From JAHEFU01 sp020440645 (lineage in GTDB: Bacteria; 4484-113; JAFGCY01): a DNA stretch of 64,000 nucleotides. Below the pieces are notes generated by a model. That model worked only from the letters and a program-made list of their open reading frames with translations, was not told the DNA's origin and searched no databases. Positions 54,741 through 64,000 of the stretch are shown piece by piece (the first letter of the stretch is position 1; the number at the start of each line of letters is the position of its first letter). Where the stretch lies: contig JAGRNR010000006.1 of NCBI GenBank assembly GCA_020440645.1, positions 42,640 through 106,639 of the forward strand, given 5' to 3'. The position numbers and the translations under genes are program-made.

Positions 54741-57428
54741 ATGTCCGTCACCAGGATCTTTCAGAATCCGATAGCGATCAATGCCAACCGTAACCTGAAG
54801 GTTACCGGCATGAACATCTCCCGCTCCCTCGAGCGGCTTTCATCCGGCCTGCGCATCAACCGCGCGGCTGACGACGCCGCCGGCCTATCCATCAGTGAGA
54901 AGCTGCGCAGCCAGATCCGCGGCCTGAACCGTGCCAGCCTCAACTCGCTGGACGGCATCAGCCTGATCCAGACCGCCGAAGGTGCACTGAATGAGGTGCA
55001 CTCGATCCTGCAGCGCATGCGTGAGCTGGCGGTGCAGGCCTCGAACGGCATCTACACCGCTGACGACCGCCTCGCCCTGCAGCAGGAGGTCAGCCAGCTG
55101 GTGGATGAAATCAACCGCATCAGCCGCGCCACCGAGTTCAACACCAAGTCGCTGCTGGACGGCACGATGGGTGCGCTGATCTCGACTGACGACTTCAGCC
55201 GCATCAAGGCACACGTGATCGGCGACGTCGGCGACGGCGGCAACTTCGTGATGCGCGCCGCGGCGATCGACGCCGGCCGGCTGCAGATCCAGAAGACCGA
55301 CGTGTTCGCCTACGAGAACCCGGGCCAGGGCGTTGGCAAGCTGAATTTCCTCAATACCTGGCGGGCGGATGCCACGGTGACCACCGCCGGCGCGGATGGC
55401 ATCGGCAACGCCGGTGTCTACCAGGTCGAGGTGCCTGTCAGTGCCAACGGCTCGATCGCCGTCAACAGCCCGACCGTCGGCAACGTGCGCGTCAGCGGCG
55501 CGGTCGGCTCGGGTGCCGGCACCTCGCTGGCCCGCAACCTGCAGGCCGAGGAACTGACCGCAGGCGACAAGCTGCTGCTGACAATGAAGACCACCTCCGG
55601 CGTGATCACCGTCAGCGTGCCGATCGTCTCGCTGGGGACAACACATACAAGCTATGCCGCACAGATGTCGCTGGCGATCGGCGCCGCCAACCTCGGTGCC
55701 AACGGCGTGCAGTACTACGCCGGTGCGGGTGAGAACCTGTACTCGATCGACTTCGGCGCAGGCGTGTCCATCATCAACAGCCAGTTCATCGACACCGACC
55801 AGAGCGGCTCGGACTTCTTCCTGAGCTTCAGCTCCGCCGGCGTCAGCAACCGCTTCTTCTCCAGCGTGGCGGTGTCCTTCTTCAACAACGGTGGTGCCTA
55901 CAGCGGTGCGATCAACCGTGCACCGGGCGATACCGGCAGCTTCTTCAGCATTGGCGACGCCAGCACCGGTGCGGTCTACCTGCGCTTCGACACCCGCTAC
56001 GACTGGTCGCAGGTCGAGGGCGCCGGCCAGACACAGAGTGACACCATCGAATGGAGCCGCAAGGCCGGCACCAACAGCATGCAGGACTACGGACGGGTCT
56101 GGGTGGACGGGGCGATACCGGTCAACACCACCGTGCTGGTCAGTGCGGCCAGTGCCAGGTCCTACGCCGTGTTCAGCTTTGACAACCAGCGCTACACGGA
56201 CCTCGTGGCCCAGGGCTGGGACCATGATGCGGCAGTCGCTGCAGCCCGCGCCGGGCAGATCGGGGCCACCACCGCGATCAACACCACCTTCGACGGCACC
56301 GGCACGATCCTCGAGGACGTCAAGATCGCCTTCGACGGCATCCTGCAGGCAGGCGAGACCGCGACCTTCAACCTGAGCACCAACAACATCCTCACCGGTG
56401 ACCAGACCACCACACTGCAGAGCCTCAACCGCTTCCAGGAGTTCGGCGTGTTCAACGGGCGCAACAACGCCGAACTGACGCTCTACCGCCGGGGCACGGA
56501 TTCCGCGGTGACGATCAACCTCAGCCGCAACGACACCTTCGAGGACATGGCCGGCAAGATCAGCCTGGCGATGTGGAACCCCGAGGGCACCGGGCTCGTC
56601 AACAGCGAGATCATCAACCCGGACCAGGTGCCTGACCTGGTGCATGTCAACACGATCGGCGCTGCCAAGGGCACGATGAGCATCACCACACCGGTACCCG
56701 GCATGGAGATGGTGCTGGCTGGCGACGAAGCGCTGCTGAAGGCCCTCTCACTGGTTGAGGTGCAGGACGGCAAGTCCCCGATCTACTCGATCAGCGCCTT
56801 CAACCTCGAGCTGAACCGCAGCATCGGCAGCATCATCACCGACTCCGACGAGATCAGCGGCCTGCTGCCGGGACTGAGCATCAAGTTTGACAACACGCTC
56901 GGCCTGCGGCTTGACCCGCAGCCTCCCACCGGCACGGTGAACCCGCTGGTGAGCTTCGGCTGGCCCAGTCCGGACGAGCGTCCGGCGCTGTCCCTGAGCG
57001 GGGTGGCAGCCAGCTTCTTCATCCACGTTGCGCCCCGTGGATTCAACCTCCAGATCGGGGCCAACCAGGGCCAGACGATCAGGAGCTTCATTGAGGACAT
57101 GAGTGCCGGAGCCCTGGGTGTGGAGGGTCTGCTCATCGTCGATGGCTCGCTCGCGGAGGAGGCTATCTCCATCGTTGACGTGGCCATGCAGAGGGTGAGC
57201 AGCCAGCGGTCCCGCTTGGGTGCGATCCAGAACCGGCTTGAAAGCACGATCCGAAACCTGGACGTGGCCGCGGAGAACCTGACGGCATCCGAGAGCCGCA
57301 TCCGCGATGTGGATGTGGCGGCGGAGACGATGACCTCCACCCGCAACCAGATCCTGCTGCAGGCCGGTGTGGCTGCACTGGCCCAGGCCAACCAGCTGCC
57401 GCAGTCGGTACTCCAGCTGCTGCAGTAA
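54741..57428 (+). CDS. fliC: Flagellin with very large central domain
   Basis: An 895-residue flagellin, far longer than the usual 270-500. ATG 54741 follows AAGGAGG (54725-54731). The N-terminal D0/D1 domain (~1-150) has the hallmark SLERLSSGLRINRAADDAAGLSISEKL and NSLDGISLIQTAEGALNEVHSILQRMRELAVQASNG (kept here as family pattern). The C-terminal D1/D0 (~800-895) includes LGAIQNRLESTIRNL and ends LPQSVLQLLQ. The ~650 central residues are beta-rich, Gly/Ser/Thr/Asn-rich and would form the exposed filament surface. No flagellar assembly genes are in the window. Confidence 0.95.
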   Translation: MSVTRIFQNPIAINANRNLKVTGMNISRSLERLSSGLRINRAADDAAGLSISEKLRSQIRGLNRASLNSLDGISLIQTAEGALNEVHSILQRMRELAVQASNGIYTADDRLALQQEVSQLVDEINRISRATEFNTKSLLDGTMGALISTDDFSRIKAHVIGDVGDGGNFVMRAAAIDAGRLQIQKTDVFAYENPGQGVGKLNFLNTWRADATVTTAGADGIGNAGVYQVEVPVSANGSIAVNSPTVGNVRVSGAVGSGAGTSLARNLQAEELTAGDKLLLTMKTTSGVITVSVPIVSLGTTHTSYAAQMSLAIGAANLGANGVQYYAGAGENLYSIDFGAGVSIINSQFIDTDQSGSDFFLSFSSAGVSNRFFSSVAVSFFNNGGAYSGAINRAPGDTGSFFSIGDASTGAVYLRFDTRYDWSQVEGAGQTQSDTIEWSRKAGTNSMQDYGRVWVDGAIPVNTTVLVSAASARSYAVFSFDNQRYTDLVAQGWDHDAAVAAARAGQIGATTAINTTFDGTGTILEDVKIAFDGILQAGETATFNLSTNNILTGDQTTTLQSLNRFQEFGVFNGRNNAELTLYRRGTDSAVTINLSRNDTFEDMAGKISLAMWNPEGTGLVNSEIINPDQVPDLVHVNTIGAAKGTMSITTPVPGMEMVLAGDEALLKALSLVEVQDGKSPIYSISAFNLELNRSIGSIITDSDEISGLLPGLSIKFDNTLGLRLDPQPPTGTVNPLVSFGWPSPDERPALSLSGVAASFFIHVAPRGFNLQIGANQGQTIRSFIEDMSAGALGVEGLLIVDGSLAEEAISIVDVAMQRVSSQRSRLGAIQNRLESTIRNLDVAAENLTASESRIRDVDVAAETMTSTRNQILLQAGVAALAQANQLPQSVLQLLQ

Positions 57429-57468
57429 CTCCTGACAACAACTGACGATTCATCTACACATCCCTACA

Positions 57469-57508
57469 CATACCCGACCGGAGCAACCCCGGGCGGGTAT
57501 GTTTTTTT
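57469..57508 (+). terminator. Terminator of the flagellin gene
   Basis: Stem CATACCCG/CGGGTATG (57469-57476 and 57494-57501) with an inner CCGG/CCGG pairing, then seven T (57502-57508). Confidence 0.92.
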
Positions 57509-57651
57509 CTGCCCCTTTGCTATGATTGTCAAGGTAATGGTCTCAATTGATCGCCTTATTTGAACAGGTGATTGCTGATCCGGGATGCCGGCAGGGACCT
57601 TCCCATCCCATCCGGGATGAAAACCGTTTGTGCACGATGCAAGGAGCCGGC

Positions 57652-58590
57652 ATGCATTTCAATGACACGCAGCTGCTTGACAGATTCTGGCTGTCAGGTG
57701 GCGGCCTGGATACGCCATTCCTCTACCTCCGTCGCGCGCGGCTTGTGCTCAGCCAGCTGAGCCTCGCCTATGCGTCCGGCGACAGCCAGCAGATGGAGTC
57801 CTGGCGGCAGGTGGTGGAATACAGCGAGCAGCTGCTGCCCGATGACGAGCGGGCCGAGCAGTTCCGCAGCGCATGGGATTCCATGCATGGACTGGCCCTG
57901 CTGACCCAGGCACTGGCCGCGATGGATGAGAAGCAGTCCAATGCCGCATACGGAGGCCTGGAACGGGTGCGTGACATCATGCAGCAGCGCTCGGAGCGCC
58001 GCAGCCGGGCCGGGCTGGAGATGCTTGACGACATGGAGCTTGAGCTGGCATTCCTGCGCACTGCCACGGTTGTCAAGTGGCGCGGCGATGATGCGGACCG
58101 CGACCGGCTGCTGTCCATCAGCCAGCTGCGCACGGCACTGGCTGACGACCTGCTGCCGCGCATGCGCCGCCACTTCTCGGTCCGTCCCCCGCAGGAACCC
58201 TACATTGACAGCGCGATCATGGACCTCGTCAACTGGGGCTGGATCCTGCTGCTTCGCCTGCTGCTGCGCTTCGACCAGCAGGCCGCCGCCGAGGAGCTGG
58301 ACGCCTTCAACGCCCAGCATGCGGACTTCCTCACGCTGAAGCCCGGCTTCTTCCGCAGCGGGATCAGCGAGGAGGGCACCAGCCCCTTCTTCTGGGACCT
58401 GGAGATTGCCAAGCTCTGGCTGCTGGACGAACTGGGCCGTGGCGACCTGGAGATGCTCGCCGAGAAGCGCAGCCGCGCCTTCGAGCTGCACTGCATGCGC
58501 CATGCTGACAACGGCTGGATGCGGGCCTTCCTGCTGCGTGAGACGGACCTTATGCGCCGGCACATCGCACGCAGGGGGCAGGCCGACTGA
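57652..58590 (+). CDS. Helical protein of unknown function next to flagellin
   Basis: A 312-residue soluble, almost entirely helical protein with Leu/Arg/Glu heptad-like stretches (FLYLRRARLVLSQLSLAYASGD, LALLTQALAAMDEKQSNAAYGGLERVRDIM, WGWILLLRLLLRFDQQAAAEELDAF), like TPR-type repeats. ATG 57652 lies 5 nt after AAGGAG (57641-57646); TATGAT at 57521 may be a -10. It is separated from flagellin by a terminator. A flagellar chaperone role is tempting from position alone but not supported by any motif. It converges on the next gene with adjoining stops. Confidence 0.7.
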   Translation: MHFNDTQLLDRFWLSGGGLDTPFLYLRRARLVLSQLSLAYASGDSQQMESWRQVVEYSEQLLPDDERAEQFRSAWDSMHGLALLTQALAAMDEKQSNAAYGGLERVRDIMQQRSERRSRAGLEMLDDMELELAFLRTATVVKWRGDDADRDRLLSISQLRTALADDLLPRMRRHFSVRPPQEPYIDSAIMDLVNWGWILLLRLLLRFDQQAAAEELDAFNAQHADFLTLKPGFFRSGISEEGTSPFFWDLEIAKLWLLDELGRGDLEMLAEKRSRAFELHCMRHADNGWMRAFLLRETDLMRRHIARRGQAD

Positions 58591-61500
58591 TCAGGGGAAG
58601 TAGTCCGCCACCAGCCAGCCGAGGATGTTATGCAGCATCTCGGCGCGTGTCATGTCTCCCGTCACGCTGGCAGTGATGCTGGTCTGCGCCCAGGGGTAGC
58701 CCACCACCCACAGCCGCGCCGGTCCCTGTACATGGCTGTAGCTCGGGAAGAAACCGATGTTCGCATCCGGTGCCCGTTGGTTGCCATAGCTGTAATATGC
58801 GAGGTCAAAGCCCTCGATCTCTTCAGCAGCGACTCCTAATGAGGTCCCGGGTCTGACACTGCCGGTTCCAAAGAAGGAGGAATAGTAGGCGGTGCCACAT
58901 AGCTGGTAGCAGTTGGCGATTTGCAGTGCCTGCGGATAATTGCCGGAACTGCCCTTGCCGTAGTACCGGCAGGCTGCATTCGCGCTGTCTGCACTGAAGT
59001 GCAGGTTATGCGAACTGGCAATTGTCATGTTCTGCGGGCAGCTCGGAAAAAAGCCAAGTTCACCGCCAAATCCTGTGCCGCTGTCGGTTGCAATTCCTGC
59101 AGCCCAGGGATGGCGATGCTCCACAAACGGGATCGAGGGATCCAGCAGCTGCATCCCCAGCCCCGTCTCCCAGAGGTTGAACTCGAAGTTGTGATCCGGC
59201 TCCTTGCCATGGCTCTGGCTCATCAGCAGCAGGTTCTTGCCGGCCTGCAGCAGCGCCAGGTAATCGTCTACCTCATCGGTGCTCCACATCGTCGTGTAGG
59301 GCGCAGGTTCCCCGGACTCCCCCGGCCCTCCCCGGTACCAGATGTAGATGTCAGAATCCGTGCTGGCTTCCACAGTGGCAATGCCCGGGTAGTAGTCCTG
59401 TACGCTCCAGGGGAATCCAAGCTCGTCCAGGTCGGCGGTGATCGCCGCCAGGTTGGCATTGTAGGCATGACCGTCGTTGCGGATGAGCTGCACGCTGCTG
59501 TCCACCAATGTCACATCAAGGCTTGTGTAGCGCGTGTAGCCATCCAGCGCGCGCATGTACATCGTCACCCTGCTCGTGCCCTCCGGCATCAGCTAGCTGA
59601 CTGTGGAGTCCAGCCCCTCGTAATCCGTGATCCCGTCGCTGTCGAAGTCCCAGCTGAAGCCGGCCAGCGTGATGTCGGAGACTGAAGCCGAATTGTCAAA
59701 CTCGAAGATCTCGCCAACGGTGTGGTTGGGGTTGTCAATCGAAATCACGGGACTGAAGGCCTTGACAGGCACGTTGATTTCCGTCGTCATCGCAGCAGGC
59801 GCCTGCTCACTGACATTCTGTGCCAGGCTGAGGCGCACTGTCTGGCCGCCGGGTTCCTTCCAGTAGATGTCAACCAGCGCTCCGTTCTCCGCTGCTGCAC
59901 TTGTCAATGTGGGCAGGTTGCCATCCGGGAATTCCAGCGTCCAGCCTGTCACCGTGTCCTCCCAGTCACCACTGAAGAACAGCTGCAGCTGGCCCGGTTG
60001 CGCTTCGTAGAATGCATTGCCCTGGTCGTAATATGGTTCGCCGGGCTGGATGAATGCACCGGGGATGTTGTAAACCGGATACTGGCCGGAAGTTTCCGCC
60101 AGCTTGCCGAACTGGTCCCGCACCCGCAATGTGAGTGAGAACACATCCTTTGCCTTGCAGGGGAAGGAAATGTCCATACTGCTGAAGTCCACATCGAAAT
60201 TTTCGTAGTCTGCATTCAGCATCCAGCCCGCGTCGAGGTCCCAGAGGAAAACCAGGCCGCGTCCGCTGCTGGCGGAAGCGGAGAACTGCGCAGTGCTGTC
60301 CTTCCAGAATCCCGTGTCGCCACCTGTGATCACCGCCTGTGGCGCCGCCCAGACCTTCAGCTGCTGCTGGCTTTCCCAGCTCACTCCGTTGGTGTCCGTC
60401 AGGCGCAGGCGTACCAGCTTGTCGCCGGTGCTCGTATAGTCAATGCTGAAATCCTGCAGCTCCGGTGTGCTCTGGGCCGGCTCTCCGGCCAGGCCCACGA
60501 ACCACTCGCAGCTTGCCAGCGGGTTGGCAAGCACCGAGTCATCCGCCGACAGCACGAAGCTGGCCGGCAGGCTGTCCTCCAGGTGGTCCGGCGTGATCAC
60601 CGGCACGATCTGGTCGCTCACCATCAGCTGCAGGCTCGCAGTATCCGTCGCACCGTTGTCATCCGTCACCCGCAACCTGGCCGTATGGCTGCCGCCGCCG
60701 TACTCGGCGACGGCATCTTCATCCGTGCCGGACTTCTCGAACAGGCCATCTCCGTCGAGGTCGAAATCGAAGCGTACGATCCGCCCGTCGGGGTCGTTCG
60801 ATCCAGAGGCATCGAAGCTCACCAATAGCGGGGCTGCACCGCTGGTCTGGTTTGCTGCCAGCAATGCTGTGGGAGGGATGTTGAACTGCGGATGCACCGG
60901 GCGACTGGGCGGGCCCTCGTCATCGCTGTCCGGGTCGTAGGCCGCCACGTAGTAGGTGTATCCACCGACGCTCGTAATGGTGTCAGTGAAGCTGTAGGCC
61001 ACGGGCTGGGATTTGTCATCCTGCAGTGCCGCGCTACGCTCGACACTGAGCACGGATTCCGCATCCTGCGGATTGCCAAGCAGCTGTGCCGGCTGCTCGC
61101 CGAACATGCGGTACACCCGGTATCCCGCGAGTGACTGCTGCCAGTGCTGGGCGATCGGGGTCACATCACCCGCGTTGATCTCACCATCCATGTTGCCATC
61201 TATCCGGGCCCGGCGCCAGTTGGCTGCATCGGCGGGGTCGTATGCCAGGCCCGCCGTCCAGCCCTCGATGCCATCCGTCTCCAGGGTGCTGCGATAGCTG
61301 ACCGATTCACCGAAGTGCTGTGCCAGCGGCACTAGGTCAGCCGCATTGACAAGCCCGTTCTGGTCGTAGTCGCCAACCAGGCGCTCCGTCCAGCGCAGTG
61401 TCACCTCGGCCTGCTCCGCCTCCACTACTGTTGCCATACTGGCCTGCAGGTCGAACACGGCATTGCCGGCGGACGGGGCAATGCTTGCTTCGTGGGAAGT

Positions 61501-61689
61501 GTCGATACCCAGACGCAGCAGCTCAGAGTCCAGCAGTGTCTGCAGTGCTTCCAGTGAGGCTGATCCACTGCCCTGGGGTGTGGCAGCCAGCTGCGCCCGT
61601 TGACCACCGTTTCCGCCGCAAGCTGCCAGCAGGAGGAATCCTGCCAGCACTGTCAGGTTCCTGGTCAAGTTACTTGCTCTTGTGTCCAT
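58591..61689 (-). pseudogene. Dockerin-like/PKD lipoprotein (family member 4) interrupted by in-frame TAG
   Basis: One long frame of 1033 codons starting at ATG 61689 (GGAG 6 nt upstream, lipobox L-A-A-C) is split by a single amber codon at 59595-59593; the reading frame continues unchanged to the stop at 58591. The parts are: dockerin-like loops (DYDQNGLVNAADLVPLAQHFG and DGNMDGEINAGDVTPIAQHW), PKD-like domains (FDFDLDGDGLFE, WDFDSDGITDYEG), then after the TAG a domain with IYIWYRGGPGE, LLLMSQSHGKE and a C-terminal LWVVGYPWAQ block. The paralog at 61752-63675 reads straight through at the matching position. Either a nonsense mutation or read-through. Confidence 0.85.
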
Positions 61690-61751
61690 TTCCACTCCAG
61701 CTCATCACGACGGTCCTGAGCTACCCGTCTGTTTAAGCTAGCCCCTTCCAG

Positions 61752-63675
61752 CTAGAAGGCAGCCCACTCATCCTCCCGCAGCCAGCCAAGGATGTTCTGC
61801 AAGGCCGCGTCACGCGACATCGGCACCTGCTGGCTATTCTGGTCAAAGGCCTGGGTGACACTCATTTGCGACCAGGGGTAGCCCACCACCCACAGGCGGG
61901 CCGGGCCATAGACGTGTGTATAACTCGGCCAGAATCCGATGTTGGCATCCGGGGCGGCTTTATTCCCGTAACTCATGAAACCTAACTGATAGCCGAGATA
62001 GAACGGTGTTGCCATCCCATGCTCGAATTTAGGAGATGCATAATTGCTCCAACTCCAGCCCGGGTCATACATGCCGGTTCCACAGAGCTGGTAGCATTCC
62101 GCGATCTGGATCTTGTATGCGCGCCGTGAATTGCTCCCAAGCCCCTTGTAGAAGATGCCATTGTTCTGAGAATAGCCGCTGTCCATGATGATGCTGCCGG
62201 CCAGTGACAGGTTCTGCGGGCACATCGGCAGGCTCAGGCTGCCGCCGAAGCCGATCTCGTCGTCAGTGCTGAAGCCTGCGGCATTGACATGGCGGACCTC
62301 CGCCTTGGGCACACTGTTGGCAAGCTTGTCCATGCCGTAGAAGATGTTCCAGCCATCCGGTCCATCCGGGTCCAGCGGCGGGTCTCGCAGGTCAAGGTCG
62401 TTGTCCTTGCCGTGGCTCTGGCTCATCAGCAGCAGCGGCTTGCCAGCATCCATCATCGCAATGTAGTCGTCAATTTCACTTGTGGACCAGACTGTGGTGT
62501 AGGGGGCCGCTTCCAACGCGCTTCCCGGCCCGCCACGGTACCAGATGTAGACCGGGATACCGGTCAGTGCCTCATCAGCCGCGATGCCGGGGTAGTAGTC
62601 AACGCTGCTCCAGCCGTAGCCGAGGCTGTCAAGGTCGGCGGTGATCGCATCGTAGTTCGCGTCGTAAAGCCCGCCGTCATTGCGGATGATGCGCAACGCA
62701 CCGCCCAGCACGCCGGCTTCGTGGCTGACGCTGCGTACATAGCCGTTGTCGGCGTGCATGTACATCGTCACCAGGTACTTTCCGGGGGCGAAGGTCCGGC
62801 TGACCTGCGGGGCCAGACCTGTGTCATCGATGATTCCGTCCGACTCATAGTCCCAGCTGTAACTGGAAACCGGCAGGTCGGATACCGAGCCTGAGTTGTC
62901 AAAGTTGATGGTGCTGTCCAGCGGCTTGAAGAAGGAGTCCGCCGTGAACCGTGGCTCAAAGGCCGCCACATTGACTGAGAATTCCTTGACCAGGCCGGAA
63001 GGCGGGACTTCACTGACCTCCTGGTCAACGCTTACCCTTACAAGGAATTCCCCGCTTATCATCCAGCTGACCGGGACAAGGAAGGTGTTGGGTTGGGCTG
63101 TTCCGGTCAGCGCAGTCATGTTGCTGCCCGGGAACTCCACTGTCCAGTTGCCAAACAGTTCCGTTGGGCCACCAATGCCGATGTACAGGTCGACTTCCTG
63201 CCCCTGGTAGACGACCTCTCCCTGCTCCCAGTACGGATCATCGATTCCACAGGAGAGGGAGGGCTTGCGCCACGAATCAATCACGGAACTCAGCTCGTCC
63301 ACCTTGCCGAAGCGGTCAGTCACCCTCAGGGTCAAACTGAACTGTTCATCGAACCTGCATTCAAAGCTGATCTGCTGGCCGACGTAATCAGTCTCGAACA
63401 CGTTGTCATCCGAGCCATTCACCCAACTGGCATCCAGGTCCCATTCATAGCTGGTGATTGCTCCAAGGCTGCCGGCGCCACTGAGGTTGGCAATCTCATC
63501 CTCCCAGAAACCCTTGTCCGCACCGCTGATAACGGCCTCAGGGGCCGGATAGACGTAGAGCATCTGCGTGGTCTGCCAATGGCCGCCCTCTACATCAGTC
63601 AGGCGCAGCGTGACCTGCTTGAGGCCGGGCGTTGCAAAGGATGGCGTGAAGTCCGCCAGCGCAGAGATACTGTGT
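61752..63675 (-). pseudogene. PKD-type lipoprotein (family member 5), 5' part lost to IS insertion
   Basis: About 640 codons of a paralog of member 4 are present, ending at TAG 61754-61752 (product C-terminus ...REDEWAAF). Homology to member 4 continues upstream of the first ATG (63563) up to about 63675 (ALADF..TLRLTD matching LQDF..RLRLTD). There it stops and an IS110-type transposase gene begins. The dockerin-like and signal-peptide regions are therefore missing from the window. The retained domains include PKD-like SYSWDYESDGIID and the C-terminal domain IYIWYRGGPG-type, LLLMSQSHGKD and LWVVGYPWSQ. Confidence 0.82.
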
Positions 63676-64000
63676 CAGAAGTCAAGCGGCTTTCGGTTGA
63701 GATACATACATTTCCTGCTTCCTGATCAGGGCATGTGAGATCACCAGAAGCTTGCGTGCCACCGCCACGGCAGCAAGGATCTTCGGCTTTCCCCGGTCGA
63801 TCAACCGCTGACGAAACTCTGCCAGTGTGTCATCGCTGCGCACCGCTGCCAGGGCTGACATGTACAGGGTACGGCGCAGTCCGCTCCAGCCCTGCTTGTC
63901 AATCCTGCTGCGGCCCTGCATGTTGCCTGACTGCCTGTGCTTTGGCGACAGGCCCACGAGGGCTGTCAGTTCCGCTGCGCTGCAGTCCTCGATCACGCTC
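63676..64000 (-). mobile_element. IS110-family insertion sequence, right part outside window
   Basis: The minus-strand frame 63682-64000 encodes the C-terminal ~105 residues of an IS110/IS1111-type transposase (Transposase_20 domain): ALVGLSPKHRQSGN, GRSRIDKQGWSGLRRTLYMSALAAVR, FRQRLIDRGKPKILAAVAVARKLLVISHALIRK, with the conserved Ser region in the RQSG stretch. The N-terminal DEDD catalytic part lies beyond base 64000. The left element end is near 63676, where similarity to the disrupted lipoprotein gene stops; IS110 elements lack obvious terminal inverted repeats, so the exact base is uncertain. Confidence 0.88.

Noticed and set aside
54885..56645. 586-residue open frame antisense to flagellin
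   Set aside because: Shadow of the flagellin reading frame; composition dominated by Val, Gly, Ala and Asp, without motifs.
59593..59595. Recoding of TAG as an amino acid throughout the genome
   Set aside because: TAG ends several normal genes here (for example purB at 5697 and purC at 6437) at the family-expected positions.
1..64000. tRNA or rRNA genes
   Set aside because: I looked for the TPsiC-arm word GGTTCGAATCC-type sequences and rRNA landmarks and found none convincing on either strand.

Overview
The window reads as a piece of chromosome from a Gram-negative, flagellated, high-GC bacterium that I cannot place to phylum. Outer-membrane life is suggested by many lipoprotein signal peptides, a TonB/ExbB/ExbD set and a small beta-barrel-like protein. 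Motility is suggested by a large flagellin behind a near-perfect sigma-28 promoter. The unusual traits are a family of secreted lipoproteins with dockerin-like calcium repeats plus PKD-like domains, and many genes whose -10 hexamer lies only 6-9 nt before an ATG or GTG with no Shine-Dalgarno sequence, as expected for leaderless mRNAs. No tRNA, rRNA or CRISPR array was seen.

Layout: 1-3123 two tandemly duplicated pairs of small lipoproteins with a tiny membrane protein between them. 3240-6437 the purine operon purE-purB-purC, with a DinB-like gene convergent to it. 7024-12819 three paralogous dockerin/PKD lipoproteins. 13187-13720 a secreted barrel-like protein. 13985-17991 an unknown gene overlapping gmk, then rpoZ, coaBC and a PpiC-type foldase. 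18468-19007 an AHSA1-type domain with a histone H1-like tail. 19080-23979 a methyltransferase, a coiled-coil membrane protein, TonB-ExbB-ExbD and a membrane-anchored propeller protein. 23982-29114 on the minus strand the fatty-acid/phospholipid cluster plsX-fabH-fabD-fabG-fabF without acpP. 29139-37000 a CAP-domain protein, a transglutaminase-like protein divergent from rsmG, small membrane proteins, a Cys-rich lipoprotein and a RAYT transposase flanked by REP-like palindromes.

37038-45307 holds a ChaN-like protein, unknown secreted proteins, heptamer and palindromic repeats, and two successive ECF sigma/putative anti-sigma pairs of a shared unusual design. A possible 6S-like structured RNA lies at about 45330-45480. 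45543-50864 holds a pirin, two STAS proteins, an HMA-domain lipoprotein, murA, a membrane-anchored nuclease and an OppD-type ATPase. 50899-54587 is a two-gene operon of unknown function, followed by flagellin. From 57652 to the right end come an unknown gene and two more dockerin/PKD-family genes, both apparently broken: one by a single in-frame amber codon, the other cut at its 5' side by an IS110-family element running off the window.

The best leads are the leaderless promoter architecture including two overlapping divergent -10 elements, the structured RNA candidates at 33006-33140 and 45330-45480, the tandem sigma/anti-sigma modules, the disordered basic tail on PurB, the AHSA1/H1-like fusion, and the damaged lipoprotein paralogs next to an insertion sequence.
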